From an uncultured Bradyrhizobium sp. (GTDB taxonomy: Bacteria > Pseudomonadota > Alphaproteobacteria > Rhizobiales > Xanthobacteraceae), in assembly GCF_936943645.1 (NCBI RefSeq), contig NZ_CAKZJO010000051.1, positions 1-64,000 of the forward strand: 64,000 nucleotides of DNA. Reading direction: 5' to 3'. Of the stretch, positions 36,078-48,500 are shown piece after piece. The notes beneath the pieces were generated by a model, which saw only the letters and a list, made by a program, of their open reading frames with translations, was not told where the DNA came from and made no database searches. The translations under genes were made by a program, and so were the position numbers. Positions within the stretch are counted from its first letter, which is position 1. Each line of letters begins with the position of its first letter.

Positions 36078-36344
36078 ATGAACTTCCGCGCTGTTATTCC
36101 ATCCATTGCGCTGTCCGCTCTCGGCCTCGCCTTGACCGCCTCTGTCGCCCCAGCGGCCGAGCTCGCGCTTGCACCGGCGCATCATCGGGCGGCCTACGTC
36201 CAGACCGGGGTCGTGCTGTGGGATGACGTCTACCCGCCCGCGATCTACGGCCCGCAGGTTCGCTCCGTCGAGGAAGTCGCGGCGATGAAAGCGCAGGCGC
36301 GTCCGGTGTCCCAGCGCTGGTGGGGCTATTGGTACGTCCGCTGA
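36078..36344 (+). CDS. Small exported protein of unknown function
   Basis: Protein of 88 residues. MNFRAVIPSIALSALGLALT followed by ASVAPAAE is a good signal peptide with an Ala-x-Ala site near residue 27, so the mature protein of about 60 residues is periplasmic or secreted. The mature part has VQTGVVLWDDVYPPAIYG, a helix-like VEEVAAMKAQARP and an aromatic end QRWWGYWYVR. AGGGA nine bases upstream supports the ATG at 36078. A strong terminator follows. No family recognised; it is a monocistronic gene. Confidence 0.65.
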   Translation: MNFRAVIPSIALSALGLALTASVAPAAELALAPAHHRAAYVQTGVVLWDDVYPPAIYGPQVRSVEEVAAMKAQARPVSQRWWGYWYVR

Positions 36345-36398
36345 GCGCGGGAGCGCTTGTCCGGACAGAGGCCTGAGCGCCTAGCCGCCTTCGACCAC

Positions 36399-36438
36399 AG
36401 ACCGCCGATCCACCCGAAGGTGGCGGCGGTCTTTTTTT
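36399..36438 (+). terminator. Rho-independent terminator after the small exported protein
   Basis: Stem AGACCGCC (36399-36406) with GGCGGTCT, an inner CCACC/GGTGG stem capped by the tetraloop CGAA, and a run of seven T at 36432-36438. It lies 55 bases after the stop of the small exported protein gene and between it and the convergent giant RTX gene. Confidence 0.85.
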
Positions 36439-36562
36439 GGGGACCGCACGCCAAGTCCTTTCGGTCGATCAATCCGATCGGAAGCCAGCGGTCGAGGCCA
36501 GTTGCCCGGACGACGACTCCGGAGGCAGGCGGCCGACGCCTCCTCCGAAGCCGATTCCCCTC

Positions 36563-39500
36563 TCAGGTCAACAGGAAGTTGCCATTGTGCAGCGTACCGC
36601 TCGCATTCTGCAGGCTCACATCCATGTCGCTCGTTCCGTCACCATCGATATCGATCTGGAGATAGTCGTTGCCCGGCCCGAAGTTCTGCAGATGGGCCGA
36701 AGCCTGGTTGCCGCCGAGCAAAGCTGCCCCATCCACATATTCGATGTGACCGCCGGCGACGTTGATGCCCGAGAACGTGAAGCTGTCATTGGCCGCGTCG
36801 AAATTGTGAATGGTATCGGCAGCACCGGCGGCGGAATCCGCGGTGCTGACGAAGCGGAAGTTGTCATGGCCTGCGCTGGCGTAGATCTCGTCCGCCCCCG
36901 TCCCGGCCGTGATCGTGGTATTGCCCGCCGTATTGCCGATCGTGATGCGGTCGAAATTGGCGGAGCCGTTGACGGTTTCGACGTTCGTCACCGTGATGTC
37001 GAAGACATTCATGTTGATGTTCAGGGTGTCGTTGCCGTCGCCGAGATCGATCACGTTCGCCGGGCTGCCCTGCAGCGTCAGAACATCGTCGGACGAGCTG
37101 CCGTTGAGCAGGTTCACGTTCCACAGATTGTCGAACGAATTGCTGCCCGCGGCGAGATTGAGGACGTTGGCCGTTCCTTCTCCGAGATTGACGGAAACGC
37201 CGGACACGGTGTTCAGCAGCGTGACCGTATCGTCCGACGGATTGAGATTGCCGGTGAAGTCGCTGCCGTTGAGGTTTTCGACGCCACTGATGCTGAGCGA
37301 ATTGACGCCGTTGGCGAGCCACACCCAGTCGCTTCCACCACCCATATCGATGGCGATTCCGTTGATGTCGTTCGTCAAGGTGAGCTGATTGTCGCCTGAA
37401 TTGCCGTTGATGTGCTCGATACCGGTCGCGGCGAATGTGGCGAAGTTTCCATTGAGGACGACCGTGTCCTGGCCGTCGCCGAGATCGATCGCGACGCCGT
37501 TGGCCGCCGCGATTGCACCGGTGACGGTCAGGGTGTCGTCGCTCGTCGTTCCGTTGACGTGGTTGACGTCGTAGATGTTCACGAACGAGTTTGCGCCGGC
37601 AGCGAGGTACATCGTGTTGTCGCCGTTGCCGAGGCTGATGTTCAGGCCCGTGACCGTCGTCGACAGCGTGAGCACGTCGTTGACGCCGGGCGTCGCGCCG
37701 TAATCGGATCCGCCGATTCCCTCGACGCCAATCAGGCTGAGCGTGTTGGCGCCGCCCGCGAGGCTGAGTTGGTCATTGCCGCCACCGAGATCGACGACCA
37801 GTCCGTTGGCGTTCGCCGTGAGATTAACGAATTCGTCGGCGCCGGTTCCGACCACGTTCTCGACGCCGGCGAGATTGAGCGTGTAGCCGTTGCCGAAGGT
37901 GGCGTTGAGAAGGACGGTGTCGCCGGTCCCCGCACCCAGATTGAGCGCATGTCCGAAGATATTGGATCCGACGCGGAGATAATCGTCTCCGGCCGTTCCG
38001 ATCACGGTCGCCGAGTTGGAGAACTGCTGCGTCGAGAGATCGATCGGGCTTCCCGACGTGCCCGGCGATTGCAACAGGATGGCATCGCTGAACTGCAGCA
38101 CTTCGACGTTGCTCAGGGTGTCGGTGCCGTCACGGTTCGAAACATTGTCTTGAACCTGGATCGTCCCTGACGTCGTGACCGTGTACTGCGATTGCGTGCC
38201 CGTGAAGATCGCCATGTCGGTTCCGGCGCCACCGTCGATCGTATCGTCGCCGCCCTGGCCGGTAATGCCGTCGTTGCCGCCGCCGGCATTGATCGTGTCG
38301 CCAGCACCGCCGCCGAAGAAGAACTCGTTGTTCGAGCCGCCGACAAGCAGGTCGGCCTGGTTCGAACCCTGGACGCTGTTGACGCCGCCGGTGATGACGT
38401 CGGCGCCGGCCGCACCGCTCACGATTCCCGTTGAGAGGTCGACGGAAACGCCGCCCCCGCTCGCCTGGGAATACGAGACCCGCGTATTGCCGTTCCCGGT
38501 GATGGTGTCGTTGCCGAGCAGGCCTTCGAACAGGTTGAAGGTGCCGAACGAGCCGGCCGAGGTGACGCCGGTGAAGCCGGTGGCATCGTAGACGTCGTTC
38601 AGGTTGCTGCCGGTCGCACTGTTGACGCCGACATAGGTGTCGGTACCGATCGAGCTGCCGCCGGTTGCAGTCCCCGCCTGCAGGTTGACGGTCACCGCAT
38701 CGGTCGCGCTGGAATAGATGATGCGGGTGTTGCCGTTGCCGGTGATCGTATCGTTGCCGGCCAGGCCTTCGAACTGGTTGAAATTGCCGTTGTTGCCGAC
38801 GTTGTTGGTCGCGCCGTTCTGGAAGCCGACGGCGCCGAAATTCGTGGCCGTGAAGACGTCGTTGAAGGTAGTGCCCTGGGCTCCCTCGATCCCGCGGAGC
38901 GTATCCGTGCCAATCGAAGCGTCTCCGGTCGCGATGCCTGCCGTGAAGTCGATGGTGACAGGGCCGGTGGAGAAGTAGATGTTGTTGTAGCTGACGATGT
39001 CGAAGCCGCCGCGGCCGTCGATGAAATCATCGCCGGCAAGGCCGGTGAACGTCTCGGTCGCCGTCGTGATGTTGCTGCCGCGGAGGGTATCGCCGAACAT
39101 CGACGCCATCACGGCATTGACGCCTGTGAACGTATCACTGCCCGTGGATGCGTCACCGCTTGCGGTGCCGGCCAGCAGATCGACAATCACCGCGCCGGTG
39201 GCGTTGGTGAAGGACACGCGGGTATTGCCGTTGCCGGTGATGCTGTCGTTGCCTCCCATGCCGATGAATTCATTGAAGGTCCCGTTGGAACCCGCATTCT
39301 GGCTGGATCCGCCGAAGCCGCTGGCGTTGAAGACGTCCACGGCGTTCGAGCCGCGCACGGATTCGACCGATCGCAGCGTATCGGTGCCGACGGTGGCGGC
39401 ATCACCCGTCACGATTCCCGAGGCGAGCTGAACATTGATCCCGCCCACTGCGGCCGGATCGAGCGCGTAGTCCGCCCGGTCGAAGCCGGCCCGTCCGTCG

Positions 39501-42500
39501 ATGAGGTCGTCGCCTGCGCGGCCTTCGAAGATTTCAACGGTGCCGGGGCCATTGGCGCTGCCGAGCAGCTGGTCGGCAAATCCGGAGCCGACAACGCCTC
39601 CGAAGCCCGAGCCCACCAGGGTATCGGTGCCGACCGAACTATCCCCGGTCGCCGAATGGGCCGCCAGATCGACGGTCACGCCACCCGTTGCGCTGACGTA
39701 GGAGATGCGCGTCAGGAGCGCACCCAGGCTGTTGGTCGCTCCCGTGATGCTGTCGTTGCCGCCGCGGCCTTCGAACTCGTTGAAGCCCGCATTGGTGCCG
39801 GCGATCCCGGTATCGCCGGTGAAGCCGGTCGCGTCGAACGTGTCGGCATAGTCGCCGCCCACGATGCCCTCGACATTCACCAGCGTGTCCGTGCCGACGC
39901 CTGGGCCCGTCACGGAGCCTGCCGCGAGATTTGCCGTGATACCTCCCGTTGCCGCGACATAATCGGCGCGGTCGAAGCCGAGGCCGCCATCGAGCAGATC
40001 GTTGCCGTCGAGGCCCTTGAGGCGATCGTTGCCGGCAAGACCACTCAGATTGTCCGCGTAGGCGGTTCCGACCAGCGTGTTTGCGTTCGCGTCGCCGGTG
40101 AGGTGCACGCCTTGCCCCAGGATGAAGTCGGCAGCCGTGAGGTTCTGCAGCGTCACGTTCAGCAGCGTGAGCGTGTCGCCATTGCCGAAATCGATGACCG
40201 TGTTCGGCCCCTGTTGGGTGGCAATCGCCTGAATGTCGGCGAGGGTCGAGACACCGGGGATTCCCGTGAGATCGATCTTGTCGGCGTTCGCCTGCAGGAA
40301 GTCGACGATGGTGTCGGTGCCGCCGCCGGCGGCGTAGACGAAGGTGTCGGCACCTGTGCCGCCGTTCAGGGCGTCGTTGCCGGCACCGCCGCTGAGCAGG
40401 TCGTTGCCGCTGTTGCCGAACAGCTGGTCGTTGCCGGCAGAACCGGTGATCGTGTCGTCGAAGTTCGAGCCCGAAACGTTGGTCACGCCTCCCGTGATGG
40501 TGTCGTGCCCCACGGAACCATCGCCATCTACGGTGCCGTTCGCGAGGCTGACGATCACGCCAGAGGTGGCGTTGGCGAACATCAGCTGCGTGCTGCCGTT
40601 GCCGGTGATGAGATCGTTGCCGCCCTGGCCCTGGAAGGAATTGAACCCGATGAAGCCCGTCGCATCGTAAGTGTCCGCATAATTGCTGCCATAGGCGCTG
40701 TTGACGCCGGTGAAGCTGTCGTGACCGACCGAGGCATCGCCCGTGACCGCGCCCGCGCTCAGATTGACGGTGACACCGCTGGTGGCATTCGTATAGAGCA
40801 GTCGCGTGTTGCCGTTGCCGGTGATCTGGTCGTCACCGCCGAGGCCCTCGAACTGGTTGAAGGTGCCGTTGTTGCCGACATTGGCCCCGGTCGTACCGTA
40901 GCCCGTCGCCACATAAGTGTCGGCATAGCCCGTGCCTTGAACGCCTTCGATCGAGCGCAGCGTATCCGTTCCGATCGACGCATCGCCGGTCGCGGTGCCC
41001 GCCGCCATGTCGACGGTGACGCCGCCCGTGACCGTGCTGAGGCTGTTGTAGATCGCGGTGTCGAAGCCGCCGCGACCGTCGATGTAATCGTCGCCGCCAA
41101 GACCGGTGAAGTTGTTGTTGAAGCTGCTGCCGAGCAGGGTGTCGGAGAACGTCGAGCCCTGCACCGCGTTGACGCCGGTGAAGGTATCGGTGCCTTCGGT
41201 CGCACCAGTGGCGCTGCCGGCCACCGTAATCGAGTTGGTCGTCCCGACGGCGCTGGTCTCGAGGTCGACGCTGACGCTCGAGGCGGCGATCTGGTAGTTC
41301 AGGCGGGTGAAGCCGTTGCCGATGACCGTGTCGTTACCGCCGGCGCCGGCGAAGTCGTTGAAGGTGCCGGAGGAGCCGACGTTGGTTGCTCCAACCTGGC
41401 CGAACCCGGTCGCATCGAACGTGTCGTCGAAATTGGTGCCGCGCGCGGCCTCGACGCTGCGGATCGTGTCGGTCCCGACGGTTGCGTCACCGTTCACGGT
41501 ACCAGCGGCGAGGTGAACATAGATGCCTGACGTTGTCGTCGGATCGGAATTGTAGGTGACCTGGTCGTAGCCGCCGCGACCATCGATGTAGTCGTCGCCG
41601 CCGCGACCTTCATAGGTCTCGTAGGTGAAGGCCGCATTGTCGCTGCCGTAGATCGTGTCGTTGGAGGCCGAGCCCCAGATCGTCGAGACGTTGGAGAAGG
41701 TGTCGTGCCCGACGGAGGCGTCGCCGTCCGCGGTCCCTGCGCCGATGTCGACGGTGACTGCGCTGGTCGCGCTCAGATAGGACAGCCGGGTCACGATCTG
41801 GCCCAGGGCATTGATGTCGCCGACGACGATGTCGTTGCCGCCGCGCCCTTCGAACTCGCTCTGGCCGGTGGCTACGCCGGGCAGACCGGTCGAGCCGATG
41901 AAGCCGGCCGCATTGAACGTGTCGGCAAAATCGCTGCCGATCGCGCCCTCGATGTTGACGAGCGTGTCCGTTCCGACGCCCGGCCCCGACGCGGTGCCGG
42001 CCGCGAGGTTGACGATGATGCCGCCCGTTGCCGCGGCATAGATGGCCCGGTCGAAGCCAGATCCACCGTCGAGAAGGTCGAGGCCGTCGCCGCCCTCAAG
42101 CATGTCGTTACCCCCGAGGGCAACGATCGTGTCGTTGTGCGACGTACCGACCAGCGTATTCGGATTGTCGTCTCCCACGATCGGCGTTCCGAACACGAAG
42201 TCGCTCGCGCTGAGAGAGCCGAGATTGACGTTCTGCAAATACAGCGTATTGCCGCCCCCGAAGTCGAGCCTCGTGTCTGAACCGATTTGCGTCGCATGAG
42301 CCTGCACGTCGGCAAGGCTGAACACCCCGTTGACGCCGGCCAGATCGATCTTGTCACCATCGCTATGGAGGAAGTCCTGGACATAGTCCGAACCATCGCC
42401 GGTCGCGAAGATGAAGGTATCGGCACCGGTGCCGCCACTCAAATAGTCGTTCCCGGCACCGCCAGCGAGGACGTCATTGCCGGCATTGCCGAACAGGCTG

Positions 42501-45500
42501 TTGTCACCTCCGCCACTGGCAAGGATGTCATTGAATATCGTGCCCTGGACAGCCCTGACGCCGCCAATGATCGTGTCATGCCCCACCGACGCATCGCCGT
42601 CGACGGTTCCTGCAGCAAGGTTGACGACCACACCACCCGTCGGATTGCCGAACGTAATCTGCGTATCGCCGTTGCCGGTGATGGTGTCGTTGCCGGCACC
42701 ACCCATGAAGTTATTGAACGTTCCGTAGACGCTGTTGAAGCCGGTTGCGTCGTAAACGTCGGCAAAGTTGCTGCCGACAACCTGGTTGACGCCGGTGAAG
42801 GTATCATGGCCGACGCTACCGTCACCGCTCGCAGTGCCCGCCGCCAAATAGATCGTCACGCCCGAGGTGGTGGCATTGCCATACTGAATTTGAGTGTTGC
42901 CATTGCCGATGACCTGATCGTCGCCACCCAGGCCCTGGAATATATTGAAATTGTTGTTCGGGCCGACAAATCCGGTCGCGTCGTAAAGATCGGCGAAATT
43001 GCTGCCGTTGACGGCGTTGACATTGGTGAAGCTGTCATGGCCGACGGACACATCGCCCGTGACCGTGCCGGCACTCATGTTGATGGTCACGCCGCCCGTG
43101 GCGCTGCCGTAGATCAGCCTCGTGCTGCCGTTGCCCGTGACGACATCATCTCCGCCGAGGCCTTCGAAATTGTTGGAAGCGCCGCTATTGCCGACGTTGA
43201 GTGCGCCGGCCTGACCAAAGCCCGTCGCATCATAGGAATCGGCGAATATTGTGCCCTGAACGCCCTCGATCGAGCGCAGGCTGTCGGTGCCCGTCGAAGC
43301 GTCGCCGGTGACCGTGCCGCTCGCCATGCTGACGTTGACGCCACCCGTGACGAAGGTCAGGTTGCTGTATTGCGCGGTGTCGAACCCGGCGCCACCGTCG
43401 ATCTGATCGTTTCCGGCGAGGCCCATAAAGACTTCGCTGGCATTGCTTCCGCTGATGACGTCGCCAAACAGCGATCCCATCACCGCATTGACGCCCGTGA
43501 AATGATCGGTACCGACCTGCGCGATGTCGCCAGCCGCGGTACCGTGGGCCGTTCCCAGGGCGAGATCGACCGTCACGCCGTCGAGCGCCAGGGTGTACTG
43601 GACCCGGGTCGCGCCGTTTCCGGTGATCGTATCGTCGCCGCCCATACCTTCGAAGTTATTGAAAGTGCCGAACGAGCCGGCGTTGGTGCTCACGCCGCTG
43701 AAACCGACGGCGCTGTAGGTGTCGGCGAAATTGGTGCCGCGCACGGCCTCGACCGAACGCAATGTGTCGGTACCGACCGAGCTATCACCCGTGACAGTGC
43801 CGGCGGCGAGGTTGACCGTAATGCCCGATGTCGTCGTCAGGTCGTTATTATAGGACGCAAAATCGTAGCCACCGCGGCCGTCGATCAGATCATTGCCGCC
43901 GCGGGCATCGTACTGCTCGTAAGTGCCGCTCGGATTGTCGCTGCCGCGCAGAATGTCGGCATAGGCCGAGCCGACGATCGCGTTGATGGCGCTGAACGTA
44001 TCGTGTCCGACCGAAGCATCGCCGTCGGCGGTTCCCGCAGCGATGTCGACCGTCACGCCCGCCGTGGCACTGGCATAGGATACCCGCCCCAGGATCTCAC
44101 CGGACGCATTGACCGAGCCGATGATCGTGTCGTCTCCGCCCCTGCCCTCGAACTCGGCCAAGCCGATTGCGGCTCCCGGAATCCCGCTGTCGCCCACAAA
44201 CCCGGTAGCATCAAACGCATCAGCGAAATCGCTGCCGACCGCGCCTTCGATGTTGACGAGCGTGTCCGTTCCGACGCCCGGTCCAGACGCCGTGCCTGCT
44301 GTAAGATTAACGGAAACACTACCGGTCGCGTCGGCATAAACCGCTCGGTCGAAGCCCAGACCGCCATCCAGATAATCACTACCGCCCAGACCCTGAAGCC
44401 GATCATTGCCTCCGAGGCCGCTGATGGTTTCGGCGTTCGCCGTGCCAACGAGCGTATTCGCATTCTCGTCGCCGACGATCGGCGCGGCCGGCGTGCCGAA
44501 CAGGAAGTCGCTGGCCGTCAGGCTGCTCAGATTGACGTTCTGAAGCGTGAGGCCCTCAGTCGCGCTGAACGTGATGACGGTGTTGGGGCCGCTCTGCACG
44601 GCATGCGATTGCAGATCGGCAAGGCTGTAGATGCCGTAGATGCCGGTCAGATCGATCTTGTCCTGGCCATGGACGAAGTCCTGGATGAAGTCGAAGCCGC
44701 CGCCAGTTGCATAGACGAAGGTATCAGCACCGGCGCCGCCGTTGAGGGAGTCGTTGCCGGCATGACCATCAAGGGTGTCGTTGCCGACGTTACCGGAGAG
44801 ACTGTCGTTGCCGGCGCTGCCGATGATGGTGTCGTTGAAGTTGGACCCCGCCACATTGAATACGCCACCGGTGATGGTGTCGTGGCCGACCGAGCCGTCG
44901 CCATCGACCGTGCCGGCAGTGAGGTTCACGGTCACGCCGCCGGTCGCATTGCCGAACTGGATCTGGGTATTGCCGTTGCCGGTGATGATGTCGTTCCCGG
45001 CATTGCCCTGGAACGAATTGAAATTCGCGTTGGGACCGGTGAAACCCGTCGCGTCGTAGACGTCGGCAAAATTGCCGCCGAACGCGCTGTTGACGCCCGT
45101 GAAGCTGTCCTGGCCGGTCGAGCCGTCGCCGGTGGCGGTGCCGCCTGCCAGATTGATGGTCACGCCGCCGGTCGCGTTGACGAAGATAAGGCGCGTATTG
45201 CCGTTGCCGGTGATGACGTCGTCGCCACCGAGCCCCTCGAACTGGTTGAACGTACCGTTGTTGCCGACATTGGCGCCGGTCACGCCGTAGCCGGTGGCGT
45301 CGTAGGTATCGGCAAAATTGGTGCCTTGAATGCCTTCGATCGACCGAAGTGTATCCGTGCCGTTCGACGCATCTCCGGTAACGATGCCGGCCGCCATATC
45401 GACGGTGATGCTTCCCGTGATGAAGAAGATGTTGTTGTAGGACGAGACGTCGAAGCCGCTGCGGCCGTCGATGTAATCGTTTCCGGCAAGACCGGTGAAC

Positions 45501-48500
45501 GTGTCGTTGGTCGCACCGCCAAGCAGCGTGTCGTCGAACATCGAAGCCTGGACGGCGTTGACCCCAGTGAATTGATCGGTGCCGACGGATGAATCGCCGG
45601 TGGCAATGCCGGTGACGAAGTCGACGTTGACGCCGCCCGTCGCGTTGTTGAAACCGAGCCGCGTGAAGCCGTTGCCGATGATGACGTCGTTGCCGCCGTT
45701 GCCGGTGAATTCGTTGAACGTTCCGTTCGAGCCGGCATTGACGCTGCCCGAGCCGAAGCCGGTGGCATTGTAGGTATCGGCGAAGTTGGTGCCGCGGATC
45801 GCCTCGATCCCGCGCAACGTGTCGGTGCCGATGGTCGCATCGCCTGTCACGGAGCCGGCGGCGAGATTGACCGTAATTCCCGTCGTTGTGTTGGGATCGA
45901 CGTTGTAATCCACGCGGTCATAGCCGCCGCGGCCGTCGATATAGTCGTTGCCAGCGAAGCCCGAATACACCTCCGCGGTGAACATCGGATTGTTGCTGCC
46001 CAGAATCGTATCGTTGTAGGCGGAGCCCCAGACGCCGTTGAAGCCGGAGCCGACGAGCGTGTCATGGCCTACCGACGCATCACCCTGCGCATAACCGGCT
46101 GCGAGATCCACCGTCACCGCCCCGGTGGCGCTGACATAGGAGACGCGCGTCAGCTCGGCTCCCTGGCTGTTGGTGTCGCTGATGATGGTGTCATCGCCGC
46201 CTTTGCCTTCGAACTCGTTGTAGCCGACCGGGCTACCCGGGACGTGTGCATCGCCGGTAAAGCCGACTGCGTTGAACGTGTCGGCGAAATCGCTGCCGAT
46301 GGCAGCCTCGATGTTGACGAGCGTGTCTGTTCCGACGCCTGCGCCGGATGCCGTCCCCTGTGCGAGGCTGATCGTGACGCCGCCGGTCGCGTCGGTATAG
46401 ACGGCGCGGTCGAAGCCCGGGCCGCCGTCGAGAATATCGTCGCCGGAGCCGCCGGTGAGGTAGTCCTTGCCGGCCCCGCCGAACAGGATGTCGTTGCCGT
46501 CGCTGCCGCTGATGCGATCGTTGCCGTCCTGGCCGTCGATCAGATCATTGCCGCTGCCGCCGGAGAGCACATCATCGCCGAGCGAGCCGAACAAGGTGCT
46601 TCCGATCGGGGTCAGCACGGCATTCGAAACCTCAGTATCGAGATTGTCGACAAAGCGGTCCGTAAGCTGATCGATGGATTGTTGATCCGTAAAATCGGTC
46701 GTAGCCAGCTGATCGGCCGCTGCGCCTTGGGCGACCTGGCCGGCCTGTGCCAGCTCCGTGACGTTCGTAGCGGCCTGAATGCTGCCATTCGCGGCAGCAA
46801 CGACCTCGATAACCGTCGCGGCGGCCGCAGCGCCAACGCCGGAAGAGGTGACTACGCTCTGGACCGTCTCCTGCGAGCCAAGATCGAAGGCCAACGGATG
46901 GTCCGGATCGGCCTGAGCGGTTGCAACCGCATCCGCAATCGCGGCTATCACCATATCCGGCGCAACGCCGACGGCCGACACCTGAGCGACCGTGCTTTGA
47001 ACCTGGATGGCCGCCGCGAGCACTGCCGTCGCGGTAGCATCGTTATTCACCGCATCGGGCACCGGATCGAACGATCTCAGGTCGATACCTCCGCTGAGAT
47101 CGAGGTTGAAGGCAGCCGCCACGGCGCTCATGGCCTGGTCCGCCGTCAGTGGGTGCTCGTCGCTCGCCGTGCTGTCAACCAGGGCGGCGATCAACGTGGT
47201 CAGGGGAGTGATGACGGTCGATCCCTCGGGGGCCCTGAGCACCCCCGCCACCTGCAATCCCGTCGAGATATCGACGCCGCCGATGCTCACGAGCGGGCCG
47301 GATCCGCCCGCCAGCGTGAAGCTGCCATCGGCGCGCGTGGTCGTGAACGCCTCGCCGGCGTCGAGTATCCCGTTGTTGTTGGCGTCGGCAAAGACGGTCG
47401 CGCCGCCGATATAGCCGTCGATATCAAGCGCGTTGATCTCGTTGGCACCTGAATTCACCGTCAGCGCAAGATCGGCCGTGCTCACGGCTTGATGAACGCC
47501 GTCGTCGGAGATGGCGGTGACGTGCAGCGTGAACGGATCGGGACTGCCGACAGCGTGGTTCGGGACCAGGATGACGTTCGGGATCGAGTTGCCGGTCACA
47601 AGCCAGGTGCCGTCGCCGATCGCATTGCCGTTCTGGACGGTGAAGCTCGATGGCACGCCCTCGATCTTCACCGACAGGGTGCTGCCGAGGTCAATCTTGC
47701 TTGCGGCAATATGCAGCGTGATATTCTGATCGGCGCTACCCGAGGAGTCCTGAACGCTCAGCGTCGGCGCGTCCTGCGCGCCGTGGATGTCGAAGCTGAT
47801 GCTCTTGGTCGTGCCGTCGACCGACGTGACCGTGAACGTCTCCGTCTTGACGTCGTTGGCGCCGAGATACTGGATCGCCGCATTGTCGACCGAATAGGTG
47901 TAATGGCCATCGGCCTGCAGCGTCACCGCGCCGAGATTTCCGGATGCCGTGATCTGGCCAGGCTGGAATGCGGCCTGGTTCTGGTCCGCATCGCTGATGG
48001 TCAGCTGGCCGGATGCCGTCAGTTGGCCGTCCTCGGTGACGTCGTGCTGGCCGGGATCGCCGATGGCGGCGGCGTCGTTGACGCCGTGGATCGTGAACGT
48101 CACGTCCTTGGTCGTGCCGTCCAGGGCCTTGACGGTGAAGGTCTCGTCGCGAGTCTCACCCTGGCCGAGATATTGAACGAGGCCGTTGGCGACCGAATAG
48201 CTGTAAGCACCGTTGGGGCCGATCGTCAGCGTCCCGAGATTGCCAGGGGGCGAGGCGACGACGGTCTGGAACGAATTCTGGTTCTGGTCGACATCGTTGA
48301 TCGACAGCGTGCCGGACGCCGTCAGGACGCCGTCCTCGGTGACGTCGTGTTGACCGAGATTGCCGATCACGGCTGCGTCGTTGGTGCCCGTGATGTTCAC
48401 CACGATATCGCGGGTGGCGGTGCCGTCGACTGAAGTGACCGTCAGCGTGTCGGTGACCTGCTGCCCTGCGGTGAGCGGGTTCGACTTCGCGGGATCGAGC

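Noticed and set aside
42287-45592. Open frame of 1101 codons antisense to the RTX gene
   Set aside because: It mirrors the repeats of the RTX gene in another frame; repeated Val/Asp/Ala/Gly patterns, no domain, no ribosome binding site. The same applies to the plus-strand frames at 39656-41530, 46064-47452, 47489-48433 and 48752-49687.
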